Shown here piece by piece: positions 62,401 through 64,000 of a DNA stretch of 64,000 nucleotides. The DNA is from Ptychodera flava. Its lineage: Eukaryota; Hemichordata; Enteropneusta; Ptychoderidae. The notes under the pieces are model-generated. The model had not been told where the DNA came from, ran no database searches, and saw nothing but the letters and a program-made list of their open reading frames with translations. Every line of letters starts with the position of its first letter. Position 1 is the first letter of the stretch. Both the position numbers and the translations under genes were made by a program. The stretch spans positions 26,040,080 to 26,104,079 of the forward strand of contig NC_091929.1 of NCBI RefSeq assembly GCF_041260155.1, given 5' to 3'.

Positions 62401-63930
62401 CAAGGCACTATCGATTCACCAGTGTCGCGCCATGTATTCCACACAAAATAAATGCAATGATCCTTTTATTCACCATATTGTAATACTAAACAATCTTGGT
62501 AGAGCCGATGTGTGGAGTTGCCCTCATTTTCCTTTATATCCTTTATATCTTTCCTTTATATCTTTATATTTATAGCACTGGCTGATATCGCGCAAATCTC
62601 GCTTAGTGTGAGATTCCTGTTTTCACGCGTTTACATGTCTCGCTTGCATTGCATTCCGGCGTCACACAGTTGCACAGAGTTTCAGTAGCATAAGCGCGTC
62701 TAGCTCTGCATGGCAGGCTGTGTGTTACCGGCGTTATACGGCCTCCCACCACAGGGCCGTATAACGCCGGTAACACACAGCCCTGCCATGCAGAGCTAAA
62801 GCGCGTCGAAGTCCGACATATTGGTATACTACATTTCGTTTAAAACAACATCTGGAAGCAGCTGATCATGATCGATGAGATTACTGGGTATGCCGTATGG
62901 GCTACTATCGAGAGCCCGACACACGGACGTGGAAGTACAATTTTCCTCCCGTCCGACTGAAAAGTTACCCGTCTCGGACGGGAGGACGGGCGTAGTTTCC
63001 AACGCTGGTACATCTGATCCGCATCGTGTATGAAACTGATTTATTTTCAATTGGCCAAGAGATCCGCCTCCGTCGCATGTAGCACGGCCCACCGTAGCCC
63101 AGAGTGCAAGTCTTGGAATTCCCTGAATATTGATTGTCCGTATGCACGCATGTACAGCCTACAATTGAGTGGACCATCTAACATGGTCATAAATCTCATA
63201 ATGCAAAGTAGGGCCACAATCTTATGCTTGATAAAGTCTAAAACACCTGAGGTCTTTCGGGGTTTGTGTACCCGGCTTAGAACAAATGAGGGAACACATT
63301 AATGTCATATTTCCACAAAGACTGAGAAAGGAAACCAGACATACTGCAAAGGGGTAAATGCAAATAATTTTTGTTGTTTATTCAACCTGAACTTTGGGCA
63401 TTTTTGGCTCATGACCCGGGGGAACATTGCTCTGCATGGCACCTTTAAAATGTTGAGGTATATTCCCAATCTCGGAATACTTGTGTGCTTTAACTTTTAC
63501 TCTCAAATCCCGGAAGGCTTGTGTGCTATGTAAGCCCTAGCACGGTATGCATCCTGTCCCTTAATTTAATACTGGCTTCGATGTTGTGTCGGTGATTTAT
63601 TTGATACCCGTTATGCCGTTATTAAATGGTACACTCTGTGTATCAAGCATTATTGTATTCATCTTCTTACAATGATTGCCAGCTGATAATAACCTAGAGT
63701 AAAAACCTACCAAGGCGGTCTCTGTTCGTGACCACAATTGTATGAACTGTATATTCTGCAGCTAGGTCAACTTTCCACCAGGGTTCGACTTCATTCTCAG
63801 TACGCGTACAACTTTGACCGCCGTATTCAGTATCTCTGTTTCCGTCGACTGCTCTAGAGGCAATCCCACCATGCTTCACTGCTCTGGTTTGCCGTCTTTT
63901 GAAAGGCGAAGTTCCAACATGACGAATCGC
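28078..63930 (-). CDS. Gene B: lectin-bearing adhesion GPCR (26 exons)
   Basis: Multi-exon adhesion-class G-protein-coupled receptor at the cell surface. Extracellular order: F-type lectin (2 exons), SUEL rhamnose-type lectin, three Thr/Ser-rich stalk exons, calcium-binding EGF, HRM (2 exons), GAIN/GPS (8 exons). Then come 7TM (8 exons) and a cytoplasmic tail. I placed each exon by GT-AG sites and phase. Exons 2-26 total 3,272 bp and read through one frame to a TGA, giving 1,089 residues. The first visible exon has a 2-bp deletion relative to gene A. No signal peptide was found; it should lie beyond 64,000. The 7TM class is shown by the HRM-GAIN-GPS order and by the TM3, TM4 and TM6 signatures. 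The ligand is unknown; binding of fucosylated or rhamnose/galactose-type glycans is inferred from the lectin domains. Confidence 0.9.
28719..28760 (-). CDS. Gene B exon: TM7 end
   Basis: A 14-codon phase 0-0 mini-exon: GSVCYLGYFATNKV. It matches the TM7 end G.fi...y...nkeV of class B2. Acceptor is TTTCTTAG, donor GTGAGT. Confidence 0.85.
29673..29787. repeat. (ATTGT/ACAAT)n microsatellite 1
   Basis: Pentamer array with variants such as ATTGC and ATAGC, adjoining the 3' side of the SINE head (minus strand). Confidence 0.9.
29787..29897 (-). mobile_element. tRNA-derived SINE head
   Basis: Minus strand carries a pol III A box TGGCCGACTGG (29,869-29,879) and B box GGTTCGAATC (29,811-29,820). 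Between them is a stem GCCTAG/CTAGGC where an anticodon arm would be. The A-B spacing suggests a class II (Leu/Ser-like) tRNA source. The acceptor stem is degenerate, so this is not a working tRNA. Downstream it leads into (ACAAT)n. Confidence 0.5.
29951..30253. repeat. 86-bp block duplicated around microsatellite 2
   Basis: 29,951-30,036 and 30,168-30,253 are practically identical (start CACAGTGTGCATGGAGCAGA, end TTCTACTGAGCT). Each is followed directly by an ATTGT array, so block plus array was duplicated as a unit. Confidence 0.9.
30037..30128. repeat. (ATTGT)n microsatellite 2
   Basis: Almost pure pentamer array in the intron before the gene B TM7 exon. Confidence 0.95.
30254..30442. repeat. 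(ATTGT)n then (GTAGT)n compound microsatellite
   Basis: A pure ATTGT array to about 30,341, then a GTAGT array from about 30,352. The two motifs differ by one base, so one probably arose from the other by spread of a substitution. Confidence 0.95.
30563..30686 (-). CDS. Gene B exon: TM6 and TM7 start
   Basis: A 124-bp exon, phase 2 in and phase 0 out. It reads FFRIGLLLPSFSVAWVLGLQ, then ITGNLFFGYTFAMASFF. LLPxxxxxWVLGL is the adhesion-GPCR TM6 signature and FxYxFAxxxSFF starts TM7. This is the clearest 7TM exon in the window. Donor is GTAAGT. Confidence 0.93.
30872..30957 (-). CDS. Gene B exon: TM5 end and ICL3
   Basis: An 86-bp exon, phase 0 in and phase 2 out: HCWILTMYIYCKFDYLVF, then TYGSGPWYIL. 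Its phases are the only ones that link the flanking exons: the split codon TG+G gives Trp. ICL3 is unusually hydrophobic and lacks the basic cluster of most family members, so this exon is less certain than its neighbours. Donor is GTGCGT. Confidence 0.65.
31252..31318 (-). CDS. Gene B exon: ECL2 and start of TM5
   Basis: A 67-bp exon, phase 2 in and phase 0 out: CLVPDEIGLFMCNVAPAATI. The leading Cys is the ECL2 partner of TM3, although the usual CW is CL. The Pro marks the middle of TM5. Donor is GTATGA. Confidence 0.82.
31436..31497. repeat. (CATAA)n microsatellite
   Basis: About a dozen CATAA/CATAAcgtt units in the intron before the ECL2 exon. Confidence 0.9.
32451..32543 (-). CDS. Gene B exon: TM4
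   Basis: A 93-bp exon, phase 2 in and out. It reads VCYVVFGWIIPLILVLSFAL and KWPSSYDLAQ. GWxxP is the class B2 TM4 signature. Acceptor is TCCACCAG and donor is GTGAGT. Confidence 0.87.
32544..34338. other. Gene B intron (TM3-TM4), nothing else seen
   Basis: Apart from the AATC run, no exon or element recognised. Confidence 0.6.
33953..33986. repeat. (AATC)n microsatellite
   Basis: Short AATC run in the TM3-TM4 intron of gene B. Confidence 0.85.
34339..34466 (-). CDS. Gene B exon: TM3
   Basis: A 128-bp exon, phase 0 in and phase 2 out. It reads VSCRVTAMIHHYALISSCCW, then VFNFCLQHFLKLRFG. The Cys for the TM3-ECL2 disulfide, the lh.f.L..f.W pattern and the basic end of TM3 fit class B2 receptors. 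Confidence 0.87.
34757..34856 (-). CDS. Gene B exon: TM2
   Basis: A 100-bp exon, phase 2 in and phase 0 out: ITTDHYFVCASLTLSLTLYF, then FVVVTALNMDRGT. It is helix 2 and the first extracellular loop. Donor is GTACGA, acceptor TTGTAG. Confidence 0.82.
34857..37186. other. Gene B intron (TM1-TM2), nothing else seen
   Basis: Holds the TATG microsatellite. An open minus-strand stretch at 36,853-37,149 has no family features. Confidence 0.6.
35430..35491. repeat. (TATG)n microsatellite
   Basis: About 15 TATG units in the intron between TM1 and TM2 exons. The overlapping open frame is a product of the repeat. Confidence 0.95.
37187..37284 (-). CDS. Gene B exon: TM1
   Basis: A 98-bp exon, phase 0 in and phase 2 out, encoding hydrophobic helix 1: RIILVANGLAAFLTSFTF, then VMLCLRR. 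The basic end starts the first intracellular loop. Donor is GTAACT. Confidence 0.85.
37439..37559 (-). CDS. Gene B exon: GPS motif, cleavage residue absent
   Basis: A 121-bp exon, phase 2 in and phase 0 out. It reads VWNYNNCRKVNHNATTDY, then TECQCDHLGSVAIITT. The four GPS cysteines and the second Trp are in place. The self-cleavage tripeptide His-Leu-Ser/Thr is His-Leu-Gly. Since the hydroxyl or thiol nucleophile is needed, the receptor is predicted not to be cut at the usual bond. The SVAIITT stretch would be the tethered-agonist region. Confidence 0.88.
37855..37904 (-). CDS. Gene B exon: start of GPS
   Basis: A 50-bp exon, phase 0 in and phase 2 out. It encodes AGYNAKCISMIHGNPTA. The Cys is the first of the GPS, but the usual CxxW is CISM here, so the first GPS Trp is gone. 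Donor is GTGAGT. Confidence 0.8.
37905..39293. other. Gene B intron (GAIN), nothing seen
   Basis: No repeat, element or extra exon was recognised between the two GAIN exons. Confidence 0.6.
39294..39447 (-). CDS. Gene B exon: GAIN subdomain B, core strand
   Basis: A 154-bp exon, phase 2 in and phase 0 out. It holds VERVNSPVISVSVYNSEEG and LQEPLTFTLYHKQ. The NSPVISVSV and pl.ftl.h. signatures are among the most constant parts of GAIN domains. Confidence 0.88.
39683..39752 (-). CDS. Gene B exon: GAIN subdomain B, short exon
   Basis: A 70-bp exon, phase 1 in and phase 2 out. It reads RITVIVFTYKNPANILPPG, the typical GAIN strand ...vivf.y.n. Acceptor is TTCCAACAG and donor is GTAAGT. Confidence 0.82.
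40201..40365 (-). CDS. Gene B exon: GAIN subdomain B strands
   Basis: A 55-codon phase 1-1 exon. It contains the basic run KAKVARHKRSQES and then VWFKVDEGGSKVVIPRENAV, the ...v.iP...l strand of GAIN-B. Whether the basic KRSQ region is a protease site cannot be told from sequence. Confidence 0.8.
40944..41064 (-). CDS. Gene B exon: GAIN domain, A/B junction
   Basis: A 121-bp exon, phase 0 in and phase 1 out. It reads TRGVHLGAITLFDTLNKFGE, then VRQVYTEVRLYSKNIG. It continues the GAIN domain into the beta-rich part. Donor is GTATTA, a weaker form. Confidence 0.8.
41749..41817 (-). CDS. Gene B exon: GAIN domain helix
   Basis: A 23-codon phase 0-0 exon with SIVRFVSALLDAD and SWIQIHE. This fits the conserved GAIN-A helix pattern of ...vs.lLd......W. 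Donor is GTAAGA; the acceptor follows TTATTTC. Confidence 0.8.
41975..42370 (-). mobile_element. CR1/L2-like LINE 3' end
   Basis: Minus strand 42,363-42,196 reads QLTHRVIYKLLLITFKALNG, then HAPQSLRNLVTPFATSRVL. This is the ...r..YKlLlltfKaLnG.aP.yL.dL.tpy pattern at the end of CR1/L2 ORF2. Beyond a stop, fragments such as FKRRLKTYIF appear in another frame. The element ends in a TAGA-type short repeat near 41,980-41,996. Lies in the intron between GAIN exons of gene B. Confidence 0.75.
43245..43421 (-). CDS. Gene B exon: GAIN domain, subdomain A
   Basis: A 59-codon phase 0-0 exon, open throughout. It reads VPDLSVASRTAGLLTNITLS, then NLLLAKYVISEILDND. This is the helical GAIN subdomain A between HRM and the GPS. 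Splice sites are good at both ends and the exon is closely matched by gene A 743-919. Confidence 0.85.
44943..45037 (-). CDS. Gene B exon: HRM domain, second part
   Basis: A 95-bp exon, phase 1 in and phase 0 out. It reads KMMRFCDERGEWWEPYTTEC and then KSEEILDMIEQ. The RxC...GxW...C pattern closes the HRM domain, as in latrophilin-type receptors. It is the switch from the shuffled phase-1 exons to the phase-0 GAIN exons. Donor is GTCAGG. Confidence 0.85.
45433..45549 (-). CDS. Gene B exon: HRM domain, first part
   Basis: A 39-codon phase 1-1 exon with KTCPAG, THWESVPANC and DWVNCPDGYTG. Together with the next exon it makes a hormone-receptor (HRM) domain, whose pattern is Cys, a Trp in the middle, then CPxGxxG. 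This domain precedes GAIN in many adhesion GPCRs. Donor is GTAATA and acceptor is TCGTAG. Confidence 0.85.
46071..46241 (-). CDS. Gene B exon: calcium-binding EGF domain
   Basis: A 57-codon phase 1-1 exon. It fits the cbEGF pattern: DINEC at the start, CIDNIGSYRCVC in the middle (Asn hydroxylation and aromatic sites present), and a closing Cys in KLCVP. Acceptor is TTACAG and donor is GTAGGT. Such modules stiffen extracellular stalks and bind calcium at domain junctions. About 85-90% alike to the gene A exon by eye. Confidence 0.93.
47710..47856 (-). CDS. Gene B exon: Thr/Ser-rich stalk copy 3, shifted acceptor
   Basis: Third stalk exon. The acceptor AG used by copies 1 and 2 is AA here (47,866-47,867). 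The next AG, nine bases into the exon (47,857-47,858), sits behind a short pyrimidine run and restores exactly the same phase. The predicted exon is 147 bp, 49 codons. Sequence includes TTNKATTQDISYTTVEIITT. The rest is open and the donor is GTAAGT. Skipping the exon would also keep the frame. Confidence 0.7.
48808..49050 (-). pseudogene. Possible Ig-like exon remnant in gene B intron
   Basis: Minus strand reads DVILVSSHERDHDTKLTLKN, ITSRDAKQYMKYYFYTN and then FVHSMDVKATNIVDC. The L.L.nit..Da..Y pattern is like the F-G region of an Ig domain, but the expected Cys after the Tyr is absent. There is an AG before the Asp. A clearly decayed second copy lies at about 52,830-52,930. No matching first half was seen. 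Confidence 0.25.
49637..50601. mobile_element. TTAA-flanked DNA element, 965 bp
   Basis: Imperfect inverted ends GGTGGCTGGAAAGGCTA and GGTGGTTAGAAAGGCTA, bounded by TTAA on both sides (49,633-49,636 and 50,602-50,605). TTAA duplication points to a piggyBac- or Kolobok-like family. The interior is very AT-rich with no transposase. It sits in the third stalk duplication unit of gene B and partly explains why that unit is longer. Confidence 0.6.
51049..51204 (-). CDS. Gene B exon: Thr/Ser-rich stalk copy 2
   Basis: Second stalk exon, 156 bp, phase 1-1, open. It carries TTNEGTTQEISTTTVEIITT and SSEATTEEIPSATLE. Same boundaries and donor as copy 1; acceptor is ACTTCAG. It lies in a 1.1-kb tandem duplication of exon plus flanking intron. 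Confidence 0.85.
52177..52332 (-). CDS. Gene B exon: Thr/Ser-rich stalk copy 1
   Basis: A 156-bp phase 1-1 exon (52 residues) made mostly of Thr, Ser, Glu and Pro, such as VESTTNEATTQEISSTT and TPSPTLGPSPT. It looks like an O-glycosylated, mucin-like spacer between the lectin and the EGF domain. Acceptor is ACTGCAG and donor is GTAAGT. It is the first of three tandem copies and is intact. Confidence 0.85.
53349..53657 (-). CDS. Gene B exon: SUEL/rhamnose-binding lectin domain
   Basis: One exon of 103 codons, phase 1-1, encodes a whole SUEL (galactose/rhamnose-binding) lectin domain. Diagnostic motifs are LECATG, ANYGRTRSD, TLCDGRTSC, FGDPCKGIKKYL and NVSYTC. There are nine cysteines in the core and two in the linker ...NCPDACKTG. 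The YGR and DPC motifs of sugar-binding family members are intact, so binding of galactose or rhamnose-type sugars is plausible. Donor is GTGAGT and the acceptor has a good pyrimidine tract. The exon has no counterpart in gene A. Confidence 0.95.
53690..55830. repeat. Intronic tandem triplication next to SUEL exon
   Basis: Shared words ACTTTGGCAGGTATACAC, TTGCACGGAATCGGAAGTTT and CGTGCCACGTGCCTCAACAA recur near 53,770, 54,670 and 55,110. The second unit opens at 54,553 with a decayed copy of the first bases of the SUEL exon (TCACATTGGTATAGAGATGT), so the duplicated unit included the exon edge. Confidence 0.75.
57229..57438 (-). CDS. Gene B exon: F-type lectin C-half
   Basis: Second half of the F-type lectin domain, 70 codons, phase 1-1. 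Readable motifs are GAVIRVG, QCGEP, GRFVSVQLEN and LTLCEVEV, the closing strand typical of fucolectins. The acceptor is the AG just above 57,438. It gives phase 1 and joins to the N-half as ...NRDRLAQRLSG. A higher AG near 57,475 gives the wrong phase. Donor is GTAAAA at the low end. Open in all 70 codons. Confidence 0.9.
59707..59922 (-). mobile_element. Possible Crypton-type recombinase N-terminus
   Basis: 71 codons on the minus strand beginning MSSAADRNDSREFFWFILL, then SEEELNALVSNKDSKRTK and IIKGALNVLKYC. The pattern seeeLnaLv..KdSk.Tk...k.al.vl resembles the N-terminal part of Crypton-like tyrosine recombinases and their host relatives. Only this piece is seen. A CpG-rich hairpin lies just upstream. 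The assignment is from memory and could be wrong. Confidence 0.3.
59966..60040. repeat. Hairpin with TGACGTCA, CpG-rich
   Basis: Arms 59,966-60,000 and 60,006-60,040 pair at about 28 of 35 positions with a 5-base loop. The left arm edge forms TGACGTCA, a perfect CRE palindrome, and the right has TGACGTCG. It lies 44 bases upstream of the recombinase-like reading frame at 59,922, where a promoter or transposon end might be. Confidence 0.55.
61246..63007. mobile_element. hAT-like non-autonomous element, 1.76 kb
   Basis: Ends CAGTGTTGGAAACT and, inverted, CAGCGTTGGAAACT. It is flanked by a perfect 7-bp direct repeat GTACATC (61,239-61,245 and 63,008-63,014). Gene A has the empty site GTACAAC at 16,842-16,848 with collinear flanks. 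The CAGTGTTGG start is common in hAT elements, though those normally make 8-bp duplications. No transposase was seen. It holds a nested palindromic element at 62,701-62,798. Confidence 0.8.
62701..62798. mobile_element. 98-bp palindromic MITE with 9-bp TSD
   Basis: A near-perfect inverted repeat: arms 62,701-62,743 and 62,755-62,798, differing by one base, around an 11-base loop. It is flanked by the identical 9-bp direct repeat AAGCGCGTC (62,692-62,700 and 62,799-62,807). A 9-bp duplication fits Mutator-type transposition. Inserted into the hAT-like element, so it is younger. Confidence 0.8.
63711..63930 (-). CDS. Gene B exon: F-type lectin N-half, frameshifted
   Basis: First half of a fucolectin (F-type lectin) domain. 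The pieces AVDGN, CTRT, WWKVDL and VVTNR are readable. Acceptor AG lies at 63,931-63,932 and donor GTAGGT just below 63,711. It is 220 bp against 222 bp in gene A: two bases are missing near 63,871-63,876, so the upstream and downstream parts are in different frames. The signature His of F-type lectins (CTHT in A) is Arg here, and the RxD triplet of A (RAD) is RDR. The exon should be phase 1-1, so skipping it would keep the frame. A sequencing error or polymorphism cannot be excluded. Confidence 0.75.
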
Positions 63931-64000
63931 CTGTGTGCAAAATATCCATTTTTCATTATTAATTGATACTTTTCCGTGTTTGCGATAACTGTCATTTCGA

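Overview
This AT-rich, intron-rich window comes from an animal, most likely a marine invertebrate deuterostome (hemichordate, echinoderm or lancelet). The evidence is the mix of F-type (fucolectin) and rhamnose-binding (SUEL) lectin exons joined to an adhesion GPCR, large repeat-filled introns, canonical GT-AG exons, and marine-invertebrate type LINE ends. The species cannot be fixed from the sequence. All recognised host genes lie on the minus strand.

Two tandem head-to-tail paralogs dominate. Gene B (63,930 down to 28,078) runs from an F-type lectin domain through a SUEL lectin, three copies of a Thr/Ser-rich stalk exon, a calcium-binding EGF, a hormone-receptor (HRM) domain, a GAIN/GPS domain, seven transmembrane helices and an acidic cytoplasmic tail with stop codon. 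From its second visible exon to the stop, 25 exons join in one continuous frame (1,089 residues) with matching splice phases. Gene A (17,910 down to 743, continuing off the left edge) is a second copy of the ectodomain: F-type lectin, one stalk exon, EGF, HRM and the first GAIN exon. Window positions 1-18,000 align along their length with 42,410-64,000. Neither signal-peptide exon was found.

The two copies have decayed in complementary ways. Gene A keeps a readable F-type lectin with most of the fucose-binding signature but has lost the SUEL exon. A 5'-truncated LINE sits where it was, and the exon's orphaned splice donor is still visible beside it. Gene B keeps an intact SUEL exon, but its F-type lectin has a 2-bp deletion and has lost the signature histidine. 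B has also triplicated the stalk exon, and its GPS has Gly where Ser or Thr is needed for self-cleavage.

The space between the genes (18,000-28,000) holds mobile-element debris: two opposed copies of a DNA-transposon family with 7-bp target duplications, a pair of repeats carrying a 145-bp satellite, and a LINE 3' tail. Because A and B are paralogs, each often serves as the empty site for insertions in the other: a 1.76-kb hAT-like element in B with a nested 98-bp palindromic element, and two A-specific insertions near 8.7-12.2 kb. Other elements include a TTAA-flanked element, a Mutator-like fragment, CR1/L2- and L1/Tx1-like LINE ends, and a tRNA-like SINE whose tail appears to have seeded (ACAAT)n microsatellites.
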